Below are positions 8,603 through 17,304 of a stretch of 64,000 nucleotides of DNA, in pieces. The DNA is taken from assembly GCA_021731145.1 (NCBI GenBank), contig JAKFXX010000002.1, forward strand, positions 62,001 to 126,000, written 5' to 3'. The position numbers were made by a program, and so were the translations under genes. The notes under the pieces were generated by a model. The model did no database searches and had not been told where the DNA came from. It saw only the letters and a program-made list of their open reading frames with translations. The stretch is from Gammaproteobacteria bacterium. Lineage in GTDB: Bacteria > Pseudomonadota > Gammaproteobacteria > Ga0077554 > Ga007554. Numbering within the stretch: the stretch's first letter is position 1; every line of letters starts with the position of its first letter.

Positions 8603-8640
8603 AAAACACCTTCAACACCCAACAACGGGAGCGTTACACA

Positions 8641-10737
8641 ATGAAAAAAAACTCGCGGGTTCAACGGGCGTTACGCAGCGCCAGGGGCGCAACATTGACG
8701 TTGGCGGGAATCACATGCCCATTGCTAGCCATGGCGGCCGGCGTGCCGACGCTCGATGTGGTGGAAGTGAAATCCACAGCAGACAACCTGATCGGCGCCG
8801 CCGACTCGGCAAATCAGGGCACCGTGACCAAAAAGCAACTGGATGCACGCACCGTCTATCGCCCCGGAGAATTACTGGAAACCGTGCCGGGACTGATCGT
8901 CTCCCAACACAGTGGGGAAGGCAAGGCCAACCAGTTCTATGCGCGCGGCGTTAATCTTGACCACGGCACGGATTTGCGTACCAGCGTCGACGGCATGCTG
9001 GTCAACCAGCGCAGCCACGGGCACGGGCAGGGCTGGACCGATTTGAATTTTCTGATACCGGAGCTGGCGAGCGGCCTGCAATACAAGAAAGGGCCTTATT
9101 ATGCCGAGGAAGGCGATTTTTCGTCGGTGGGCAGCGTCAATATCGGCTATCTTGATGTCCTGCCGCGAGGCATTTCCAACATCGGCATCGGCCAGCAGGG
9201 TTACCGGCGTTTGCTGCTCGCCGATTCTCCCAGACTGGGCGCAGGCAACCTGCTCTATGCAGCCGAGATAAGCGCCAAAGACGGACCGTGGGTCAACCCC
9301 GACGACTACCGCAAATTCAATACCGTGCTACGCTACAGTCAGGGCGATGACCAGAACCGTTTCAATGTCACCGCCATGGCCTACCGGGGACTATGGAACG
9401 CCACAGATCAGATCCCGCTGCGCGCCGTGAACAGCGGCTTAATACCGCGACTAAGCACGGTTGACCCCAGTAGTGGCGGCGATGTCTCCCGCTACAGCCT
9501 ATCAACCGCATGGCAGCGCATGAGCGGCAATGGCATCACCCGGGCCAATGCCTATGTCATCCAGCATGACCTCAACCTGTTTTCGAACTTCACTTACTTT
9601 ATGAATGATCCCGTCCGCGGCGACCAGTTCTACCAGCCTGACAAACGCACCATGTCCGCCGCGAACATCAGCCAGGCATGGTTGAGCCAATGGGGTAGCC
9701 GTGATGTCGAAAATACCGTCGGGCTGCAACTGCAGAACGATAATATCTCCAATGGCCTGTTGAGCACCATCAAGCGGCAGGTATGGGACACCACCCGACG
9801 CGACCGTATCGTCGAGAGCAGCGCCGCTGTCTACGTTCAGAATAGTACACGCTGGACGGAGAAATTCCGCACTGTGGCGGGGCTGCGCAGCGACTTCTAC
9901 CGGTTTAACGTTCGCAGCGATAACGCCGCCAATTCAGGCGCCGAGAACGCCAGCATCACCAACCCCAAACTCAGTATGATCTTCGGCCCCTGGGCCAAGA
10001 CCGAGTATTACATCAATCTCGGCGGCGGCTTCCGCAGCAATGATGCGCGCGGCACGACCCTCACCGTCGATCCGAAGACCGGCAGCACGGTTGATGCCGG
10101 CGGCAATCCAATTCAAAGGGTCACCCCCCTGGCACGCACCAAGGGTGTCGATCTGGGGCTGCGCACCGCCATCATACCGGGCTTGCAGAGCACCTTCACC
10201 GTGTATCAACTGGACTCCGCCTCCGAATTGGTATTTCTGGGCGATGCCGGAACCACTGAGGCGAGCCGTGCCAGCCGCCGCACTGGCTTTGAGTTCGCCA
10301 ACTACTATGCGCCCACACCGTGGTTAACCATTGATGCGGATATCGCCTACGCCAGGGCACGCTTCAAGGGTAATGCCCCGGAGGGAGACCGCATTCCCGG
10401 CGCAGTGGAAGGCGTCGCTTCACTGGCAGCCTTGGTGGATAACGTCGGCCCCTGCTTCGGCAGCATGGCCCTGCGCTACTTTGGCCCACGCCCCCTGGTT
10501 GAAGACAACAGCGTGCGCTCAAACAACACCACCACGCTGAACGGCCAGATCGGCTACAAATTCCACAAAAACCTGCGTGTGGCGCTGCAAGTCTTTAATT
10601 TGTTGAACAGCAAGTCCAACGCCATCGACTACTATTACGAATCACAACTGCAAGGCGAAACGGCACCAAAGGCCGACAAGCACTTCCACCCCATCGAGTC
10701 ACGCTCGTTCAGGGTAAGTTTTATCAGCAATTTTTAG
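8641..10737 (+). CDS. TonB-dependent outer-membrane receptor (nickel candidate)
   Basis: This 698-residue porin-like receptor has a signal peptide ending near PLLAMAAG, a TonB box (LDVVEV), a plug domain (RPGELLETVPGLIVSQHSGEG, YARGVNLDHGTD, GLQYKKGPYYAEEGDF) and a 22-strand barrel ending in aromatic F (SFRVSFISNF). A histidine-containing plug loop, RSHGHGQGWTD, could contact a metal or metal chelate. Its position between exbD and nikR behind a NikR-like operator makes a nickel chelate the leading substrate. That is inference; cobalt chelates or other metallophores are possible. Confidence 0.88.
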   Translation: MKKNSRVQRALRSARGATLTLAGITCPLLAMAAGVPTLDVVEVKSTADNLIGAADSANQGTVTKKQLDARTVYRPGELLETVPGLIVSQHSGEGKANQFYARGVNLDHGTDLRTSVDGMLVNQRSHGHGQGWTDLNFLIPELASGLQYKKGPYYAEEGDFSSVGSVNIGYLDVLPRGISNIGIGQQGYRRLLLADSPRLGAGNLLYAAEISAKDGPWVNPDDYRKFNTVLRYSQGDDQNRFNVTAMAYRGLWNATDQIPLRAVNSGLIPRLSTVDPSSGGDVSRYSLSTAWQRMSGNGITRANAYVIQHDLNLFSNFTYFMNDPVRGDQFYQPDKRTMSAANISQAWLSQWGSRDVENTVGLQLQNDNISNGLLSTIKRQVWDTTRRDRIVESSAAVYVQNSTRWTEKFRTVAGLRSDFYRFNVRSDNAANSGAENASITNPKLSMIFGPWAKTEYYINLGGGFRSNDARGTTLTVDPKTGSTVDAGGNPIQRVTPLARTKGVDLGLRTAIIPGLQSTFTVYQLDSASELVFLGDAGTTEASRASRRTGFEFANYYAPTPWLTIDADIAYARARFKGNAPEGDRIPGAVEGVASLAALVDNVGPCFGSMALRYFGPRPLVEDNSVRSNNTTTLNGQIGYKFHKNLRVALQVFNLLNSKSNAIDYYYESQLQGETAPKADKHFHPIESRSFRVSFISNF

Positions 10738-10775
10738 GCTATATTTTTCGTCATGTCCGTTAAAGAGGGATTTCA

Positions 10776-11237
10776 ATGGAGCGCCTCACCATATCACTGG
10801 AAACCACACTCGCTAAACAATTTGACGAGTTTATCCGCGCGCGCGGATATTCAAACCGATCGGAGGCGATGCGCGACCTGATCCGGGAGCGTCTCGAAAC
10901 CGAACGCCTCCAGAAATGGGAAGAAGGCTATTGCATCGCCACGCTGAGCTATATCTACAATCATCACGAGAGTGAACTCGCAAGCCGCATCACTTCGGCA
11001 CAGCATGAGCATCATGATCTGACATTGTCCAGCATGCACGTACACCTGGACCACGACAACTGCCTGGAGATTGCCATACTGCGCGGCCCCACCCAGGAGG
11101 TGCGCAACTTTGCCAACACCGTGATCGCCGCGCGTGGCGTGCGGCATGGTAAGCTGCACATGGTGCCGGTGGAGATGAGGGAAGAAAAGCATCCCGCCTC
11201 GTCTCACGCGCATACCCATAGCTACCCCATCACCTGA
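10776..11237 (+). CDS. nikR: Nickel-responsive transcriptional regulator NikR
   Basis: NikR has an N-terminal ribbon-helix-helix DNA-binding domain (MERLTISLETTLAKQFDEFI...SRSEAMRDLIR-type sequence, residues 1-50) and a C-terminal ACT-like nickel-binding domain. The expected nickel ligands are visible: His in QHEHHD, two His in MHVHLDHD and Cys in NCLEIAILRG. The 153 residues include a His-rich tail (HAHTHS). The start follows GAGGG. It lies 38 bases after the receptor gene, so it is probably in the same transcript and represses its own unit when nickel is plentiful. Confidence 0.94.
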   Translation: MERLTISLETTLAKQFDEFIRARGYSNRSEAMRDLIRERLETERLQKWEEGYCIATLSYIYNHHESELASRITSAQHEHHDLTLSSMHVHLDHDNCLEIAILRGPTQEVRNFANTVIAARGVRHGKLHMVPVEMREEKHPASSHAHTHSYPIT

Positions 11238-11247
11238 CTGGCGACTT

Positions 11248-11877
11248 ATGCGATCCAAAGAAGCAAGCACCCGAATCATTTACGTGCGTCACGGCCAGAC
11301 TGATTTTCCGCTGGACCGCATTTACAACGACGACATAGAAGACCCTATATTGAATGCCGCAGGCGTTGAGCAAGCCCGGTACGCCACCGAATTATTGCGC
11401 AACACGAAAGTCGACCTGATCTGCGCCAGCCCCAGCAACCGCACCTGGGCGACGGCGCAAGCCATTGCGCAGGCTACCGCTGCACCACTGGAGGCAAATC
11501 CCGCGCTAAAAGAACGGCGCTTCGGGATCTGGGAGGGATTGTTCTTCGATGAAATCGAGCGCAACTATCCTGACCTGTATCAACAGTGGAAACAAAATCC
11601 CAGCGCCTTCAAACCGGAGGGTGGTGAATCGGTTTATGACCTGCTCGACAGGGTTAAGGCGGTGATTGATGGCCTTATTGAGCAGTACAAAGGAAAAACC
11701 ATCGTTGTGGTTTCTCACGTTGGCCCTATTCGTGTGTGCTTGACGGCAGCACTCCAGATGCCGGTGGAATCATACCGGCAACTGACGATTGATTACGCCT
11801 CGCTTTCCCGAATAGATTACGGCAGGAGCCAGAACAACTTTGTCTATATGAACATCTCAAGCAAGGGGCTTGGTTAG
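11248..11877 (+). CDS. Histidine phosphatase (phosphoglycerate mutase-like / CobC-like)
   Basis: The catalytic RHG motif (YVRHGQTDF), a downstream acid residue in LKERRFGIWEGL and the second histidine in VVSHVGPIRVCL identify the histidine phosphatase superfamily. At 209 residues it resembles alpha-ribazole phosphatase (CobC) and sugar-phosphate phosphatases; the substrate cannot be decided. It begins 10 bases after nikR and may belong to the same transcript. Its 3' end overlaps a possible TTG start of the next gene but not the start preferred here. Confidence 0.85.
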   Translation: MRSKEASTRIIYVRHGQTDFPLDRIYNDDIEDPILNAAGVEQARYATELLRNTKVDLICASPSNRTWATAQAIAQATAAPLEANPALKERRFGIWEGLFFDEIERNYPDLYQQWKQNPSAFKPEGGESVYDLLDRVKAVIDGLIEQYKGKTIVVVSHVGPIRVCLTAALQMPVESYRQLTIDYASLSRIDYGRSQNNFVYMNISSKGLG

Positions 11878-11929
11878 GACGCATCGCAAGCCCATCAAGC
11901 TGTCTTCGTACTTGTCCGATAATCTCACC

Positions 11930-13333
11930 ATGAGAACCCATACGCGCATTCCCCTGCTCCCAGCAATTGCACTCAGCTTGATGCTCCTTGCGAGCAGCCC
12001 GACAGCCACCGCTCAAATGGCAGCGCCGCCAGAAGAAGAAACCCCCTATGTGCTTGGGAAAAAGGCGCTCAAGGACAAGAATGGCGAGACCGCCATTGCC
12101 GAGTTTTCAAAATGCCTTTCCACCCAGCCGGATGACATTGAATGCCACTGGGAACTTGGGTGGTCTTTTTTCCTGGAGCATGAGTTTGAAAAAGCGCGCC
12201 TGGAATGGCTCACCGTCAAGAGACTGGCCCCGCAGCGTACCGGCCTCGACAAGGTATTAAAGACTATAAACAAGCATCTGGACATTCTCACAAAAGCGCA
12301 AGCCTTACGCAGCACCAGCCCCGCCAGCCTTGCGTCCAACCAGAGGCACGCGGGGCACACCGTCACAATCCGCGCGGTTGGCGACACCATGCTGGGAACC
12401 AACTTTCCTGACGACATGCTTCCCCGCAATGGCGCATCGCCCCTGATGCAGATCAAATCACTCATCAAAGGAGCCGACATTACTTTCGCCAATTACGAAG
12501 GCACGCTTTGTGACGGCGGACACTCTCAGAAATGTGCCGGAGCAACAGGAGGATGTTACGCGTTTCGCTCTCCGCGAAAATTCGCCGGGCTTATGAAAGA
12601 GGCCGGTTTTGATCTCATCTCACTGGCCAACAACCACATCCTTGATTTTGGCGAGACATGCCGCGATCAAACCGAGAAATCTCTCGATGAGATTGGCCTG
12701 CTATGGTCAGGCAGACTGGGGACAGTGGCCCAGTTCGAGCGCGATGCAATCAAATTCTCCTTCATCGCTTTTCATTCAGCGCAGCACACAAATTCCACCT
12801 TGGACATTGACCTTGCAAGTCAGATGATAAAATCTGAAAAAAGTCAGGGGCGCTTGGTTATAGTTTCATTTCACGGTGGCGCCGAGGGTGTAGACGCATT
12901 GCACACCCCTAAAACAACCCAATACTTCATGGGTGAAAACCGGGGCGATGTGCGGCGTTTTGCACGAGCATCAGTGGACGCCGGCGCAGACCTTGTTCTG
13001 GGGTCAGGCCCACATGTAGTCCGAGGAATGGAGCTTTATAAAGGCCGGCTAATCGCCTATTCCCTCGGTAATTTCACGACATACAAGGCCTTCAACATAT
13101 GGGGCCTTAATGGTGTGGGATTAATACTTGAAGCCGAAATAGACGACACCGGCCAATTTGTAGCAGGTAAAATCATCCCAACCAGGCAAGTGGAATTTGG
13201 CGTATCGGTTTTAGACAAACGAATGACGGCGGCTGATGTAATCCGGCTATTGTCCAAAGAGGATTTCCCGGAAACCGGCGTTGTTGTCGCCCAGGATGGC
13301 GCCCTGGGAAACCCTGAAAAATCTCATCATTGA
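11930..13333 (+). CDS. CapA-family protein with N-terminal TPR-like segment, exported
   Basis: The start at 11930 opens with a signal peptide (LLPAIALSLMLLASSPTATAQ). Residues 25-110 form a TPR-like helical repeat (GETAIAEFSKCLSTQPDDIECHWELGW). The rest is a CapA / poly-gamma-glutamate synthesis metallophosphatase-like domain: AVGDTMLGTNFP, FANYEGTLCD, LANNHILDFG, VSFHGGAEG and GSGPHVVRGME, the His/Asp motifs of that fold. At 467 residues it is a full-length member. CapB, CapC or other capsule genes are absent nearby, so the role is unclear. A TTG start at 11870 would lose the clean signal peptide. Confidence 0.85.
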   Translation: MRTHTRIPLLPAIALSLMLLASSPTATAQMAAPPEEETPYVLGKKALKDKNGETAIAEFSKCLSTQPDDIECHWELGWSFFLEHEFEKARLEWLTVKRLAPQRTGLDKVLKTINKHLDILTKAQALRSTSPASLASNQRHAGHTVTIRAVGDTMLGTNFPDDMLPRNGASPLMQIKSLIKGADITFANYEGTLCDGGHSQKCAGATGGCYAFRSPRKFAGLMKEAGFDLISLANNHILDFGETCRDQTEKSLDEIGLLWSGRLGTVAQFERDAIKFSFIAFHSAQHTNSTLDIDLASQMIKSEKSQGRLVIVSFHGGAEGVDALHTPKTTQYFMGENRGDVRRFARASVDAGADLVLGSGPHVVRGMELYKGRLIAYSLGNFTTYKAFNIWGLNGVGLILEAEIDDTGQFVAGKIIPTRQVEFGVSVLDKRMTAADVIRLLSKEDFPETGVVVAQDGALGNPEKSHH

Positions 13334-13352
13334 GCTTATTCTGTTTGCTGGT

Positions 13353-13516
13353 CAGCACACGCTACGCTTGCTGACGACCAGAGGGAATAAGACGGATAAG
13401 CACCACCGTGCGATGTTGCCTTGGATTGAGGAACATGGCAGCGGCGCAAGGCGTCAACAAATACGTTTAAGGAAGTCGATCCTCATGTCGATATGAATGA
13501 AATATTTCCATATCAG
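13353..13516. repeat. Direct repeat copy A (164 bp)
   Basis: This block is over 90% identical by eye to 14212-14374. It begins CAGCACACGCTACGCTTGCT and runs to TCCATATCAG. Copy A has one extra T in a TTTAAGG stretch and scattered substitutions. Its first part can fold through TGCTGGTCAGCA/TGCTGACGACCAG. One frame of copy B reads VNKYVKEVNPHVDMNE, which the extra T interrupts in copy A, so the repeat may carry a decayed coding fragment. The two copies bracket the 13694-14095 gene. Confidence 0.8.
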
Positions 13517-13518
13517 CA

Positions 13519-13613
13519 AGCGTAGCCCGGATGACAATCCGGGAACACGGTTGAAATAGACCACCGCCTCGCCGATGCTCCCCGGATTTCGCTCGCGCTT
13601 CATTCAGGCTACT
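13519..13613. repeat. REP-like palindromic repeat
   Basis: The left arm GTAGCCCGGATGACAATCCGG and the right arm, whose complement reads GTAGCCTGAATGAAGCGCGA then GCGAAATCCGGGG, form a broken inverted repeat about 95 bp long. Elements with a GTAGCCCGGATG core are common dispersed repeats in proteobacterial genomes. No gene lies in this stretch, which runs from the end of the CapA-like gene to 13693. Confidence 0.55.
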
Positions 13614-13693
13614 TGTTTGGTTAGCAGCGCGTACAGAATCGTGGGTTTCTATAACTATAGTTAGGCCACATTTCCACTTCGAAGGACTTTTCC

Positions 13694-14095
13694 ATGGCTA
13701 TCGGCTGGATTTCACTGCTAAAGATTGTTCCTTGGGTCGATGTCATATCGACCGCTCCAGCTGTTGTCGATGGAGCAAAAAAACTTTGGGACACTGTCGC
13801 ACGGAAGTCCCCGCCTGCACACGTTACATCTGAAGAGACGCCAGCCTCTCTCTCACCAGAAGCAGAGGCTGCCACACAGGTTAAGTCCCGACTCGCCTCG
13901 ATCGAAACAAAAACATCTGAGCTACATAATCAGATGCTCGCTTCCTCCGAGCTGATTAAATCGTTGGCCGACCAAAATGCTGAGTTGATCAAGCGAGTCG
14001 AGGCCAACCGCATTCGACTTCTTTGGCTGTCCGGTGCGATCGGTTTCTCAGTCGCTATCGCCGCAATTAGCTTGGTGCTGGTACTGGCCCGCTAG
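13694..14095 (+). CDS. Small coiled-coil protein with C-terminal membrane anchor
   Basis: I do not recognise a named family. The 133 residues contain a predicted coiled coil of about residues 60-105 (QVKSRLASIETKTSELHNQM...LADQNAELIKRVEANRIR) and one strong C-terminal membrane helix (LLWLSGAIGFSVAIAAISLVL) ending VLAR. There is no signal peptide, so it is probably tail-anchored with the coiled coil in the cytoplasm. It sits between two copies of a 164-bp direct repeat and has no functional neighbours. Confidence 0.7.
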   Translation: MAIGWISLLKIVPWVDVISTAPAVVDGAKKLWDTVARKSPPAHVTSEETPASLSPEAEAATQVKSRLASIETKTSELHNQMLASSELIKSLADQNAELIKRVEANRIRLLWLSGAIGFSVAIAAISLVLVLAR

Positions 14096-14211
14096 GCATT
14101 CAAATCACAACTATGCGCACGAAATGGGCGTGGCATACCATGAGGCGATGGGATGGGGCTGTGTGCACCAATAACACGCTCCATATTATCTTTGCGGGTA
14201 ATTAGTGCGCA

Positions 14212-14374
14212 CAGCGCACGCTACGCTTGCTGACGACCAGAGGGAATAAGACGGATAAGCACCACCGTGCGATGTTGCATTGGATTGAGGAACACGGCAG
14301 CGGCGCAAGGCGTCAACAAATACGTTAAGGAAGTCAATCCTCATGTCGACATGAATGAAGTATGTCCATATCAG
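14212..14374. repeat. Direct repeat copy B (163 bp)
   Basis: This is the second copy of the 13353-13516 block, in the same orientation, starting CAGCGCACGCTACGCTTGCT. It ends about 20 bases before the start of the WD40-like gene, so its 3' part may contribute to that gene's leader. The 116 bases between the 13694-14095 gene and this repeat show nothing notable. Confidence 0.8.
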
Positions 14375-14393
14375 CGTCTTCTGGGAGAGAAAA

Positions 14394-16037
14394 ATGCCTG
14401 GTCAGCGACCGAATACTCGTCCACCTACCCACCACACCACTGTGGCCGCCATTTTGTTGCTGGTGGTAACCGGCCTATTTCCCGCCGATCCGGTTCATGC
14501 GGCCCCCAAGGATGGAGACAGTCCAACCGTAGCGGCACAGGAATGGAAGGCTAAAGCAGATGAGAAAGACCAGGTAGCCCCTATGGGGCCAGGGGCTAAA
14601 ACAGCAGCAGACAATGCCAACCCCTTGTTGATTCCGCTGGGAAGCCTTGAAGCAAAGATAGAGACCTTGGAAGGACCTTACTCAGTGGTTAGGGCCTCCT
14701 ACAGTCCGGACGGACAAACGCTGGCCACTTATGATGTTTTATCCAACGTCATCCTGTGGGATGCGGCCAGCGGAAGAAAGCGCGCCACCGTGGAAGACAC
14801 GGTTAAAGCCTTCAGCCCGGACTGGCGAACGCTGGTCACTGATTATGACGGCGTCACCCTGTGGGATGCGGCCAGCGGAGGAAAGCGCGTCACCGTGAAG
14901 GGCGGGTTTGCTGCCTTCAGCCCGGACGGGCGAACGCTGGTCACTGATGATTATCACAATCACAGCGTTATCCAGTGGGACACGACCAGCGGAGGAAAAC
15001 GCGCCGCCGTGAAAGGCAGGTTTGCTGCCTTCAGCCCGGACGGGCGAACGCTGGCCACTGATGATGACGACGTCACCCTGTGGGACGCGGCCAGCGGAGG
15101 AAAGCGCGTCACCCTGAAAGGCCAGTTTCAAGCCTTCAGCCCGAGCGGACAAACGCTGACCACGCATTATGATGACGGTGTCACACTGTGGGATGCGGCC
15201 AGCGGAGAAAAGCGCGTCACCCTGAAAGGCCAGCTTCAAGCCTTCAGCCCGGACGGGCGAACGCTGGTCACTGAGGATCATTTCGTCGTCACACTGTGGG
15301 ATACGGTCAGCGGAGGAGAGCGCGCCACCCTGAAAGGCGAGTTTCAAGCCTTCAGCCCGGACTGGCAAATGCTGGTCACTGATGATGATGACGGCGTCAC
15401 CCTGTGGGACGTGACCAGCGGAGGAAAGCGCGCCACCATGAAGGGCAGGGTTATGTCCGTCAGCCCGGATGGGCGAACACTGGTCACTGCGAAGGACGTA
15501 AATAACGGACCGAGGGTGGTACTTTATAAAATTTGGTTAAAATGGCTGAATCCCGACGACCTGCACGCCACTGAAGAAGATGCCGCTCAGGCGCTAGGAC
15601 AGGCACGCGATGCCGAGATTGCCGCCCTGCATGCGCCCAAGGGGGAGTTCGAACCCACGCAGGCTTATCAGGCACGCTTGGCTGCGGCGAACGCCCGTAA
15701 ACAAGCGCTGCACAAAGAATACGAAGGCCGGATCCGGAAGGTGGAAGAGGACTGGCGACGGGACAACGCCCAGCGACGGGCAAAACTGCTTCCGTATTCC
15801 ACGACAGATATCACCTCGCTGGTCTACGATGCCGACGCAGGCTTCTTCAGAGCCGAGCTGAACGGCCAGAGTGTCACGATTCCCGTCCCACTCCTACAGG
15901 CCAAAGCCATCAAGGAACATGCCGGCGCCTGCAGGGTCGAGGGCAAGTTGCGCTATCACGATGCGGATCATGCCGAGCTCGTCGATGCCTATCTGGTGGA
16001 CACGGTTGAGAACCTGCGCTTTCCCTTCGGGACATAG
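14394..16037 (+). CDS. Exported protein with eight shortened WD40-like repeats
   Basis: The start at 14394 has GGGAGAG upstream, then a signal peptide (AAILLLVVTGLFPADPVHAAP). Residues about 102-375 hold eight tandem units of 35-38 residues with the core FSPDGRTLVT...VTLWDAASGGKR, the beta-strand signature of WD40/beta-propeller proteins. Each unit lacks the usual His-containing segment between blades, so it is shorter than a standard WD40 repeat. The DNA of the units is also very similar, implying recent amplification. The C-terminal domain (376-547) has a charged helix (EEDAAQALGQARDAEIAAL, EYEGRIRKVEEDWRRD) and a small beta domain. Partner proteins are unknown. Confidence 0.8.
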   Translation: MPGQRPNTRPPTHHTTVAAILLLVVTGLFPADPVHAAPKDGDSPTVAAQEWKAKADEKDQVAPMGPGAKTAADNANPLLIPLGSLEAKIETLEGPYSVVRASYSPDGQTLATYDVLSNVILWDAASGRKRATVEDTVKAFSPDWRTLVTDYDGVTLWDAASGGKRVTVKGGFAAFSPDGRTLVTDDYHNHSVIQWDTTSGGKRAAVKGRFAAFSPDGRTLATDDDDVTLWDAASGGKRVTLKGQFQAFSPSGQTLTTHYDDGVTLWDAASGEKRVTLKGQLQAFSPDGRTLVTEDHFVVTLWDTVSGGERATLKGEFQAFSPDWQMLVTDDDDGVTLWDVTSGGKRATMKGRVMSVSPDGRTLVTAKDVNNGPRVVLYKIWLKWLNPDDLHATEEDAAQALGQARDAEIAALHAPKGEFEPTQAYQARLAAANARKQALHKEYEGRIRKVEEDWRRDNAQRRAKLLPYSTTDITSLVYDADAGFFRAELNGQSVTIPVPLLQAKAIKEHAGACRVEGKLRYHDADHAELVDAYLVDTVENLRFPFGT

Positions 16038-16069
16038 ACCACCGCCGTGACGGCTGCACGCAAGTTTGG

Positions 16070-16170
16070 TAGGGTGGGCACGTTTTTGTGCCCACGCGAA
16101 TATGATTCGCCAAATATTTCAACCGACCCCACTTCTTTTAACGCGTGGGCACAAAAACGTGCCCACCCTA
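16070..16170. repeat. Inverted-repeat element with 29-bp arms
   Basis: The arms 16070-16098 and 16142-16170 are perfect complements of 29 bp (TAGGGTGGGCACG... and its complement). They flank a 43-bp AT-richer core. Each arm is itself a hairpin, GGGCAC-GTTTTT-GTGCCC. It sits between the converging WD40-like gene and hemB, where it could also act as a transcription stop. It resembles small dispersed palindromic repeats; no transposase is present. Confidence 0.75.
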
Positions 16171-16211
16171 AAAGCGGCGGCAGGCTCAAATCGCGCTTTT
16201 AAGATCCGGCA

Positions 16212-17231
<1,020 letters not shown>

Positions 17232-17304
17232 TCACCTCAAACTGCTTGCCACCTGGCGAGCTGCCGGGGAGGCAGCCTGCCAGGAAGACCCATCGTTAAT
17301 CCGC

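Noticed and set aside
13353-14374. Integron cassette with attC sites
   Set aside because: The repeats lack the conserved inverted core sites of attC and there is no integrase gene.
14739-15368. A 209-codon minus-strand repeat protein under the WD40-like gene
   Set aside because: The repeats are the complement of the plus-strand blades, which have the recognised motif and a signal peptide.
14694-15520. CRISPR array in the tandem repeats
   Set aside because: The repeats are long, degenerate, in frame and encode WD40-like blades; there are no uniform repeats and unique spacers.
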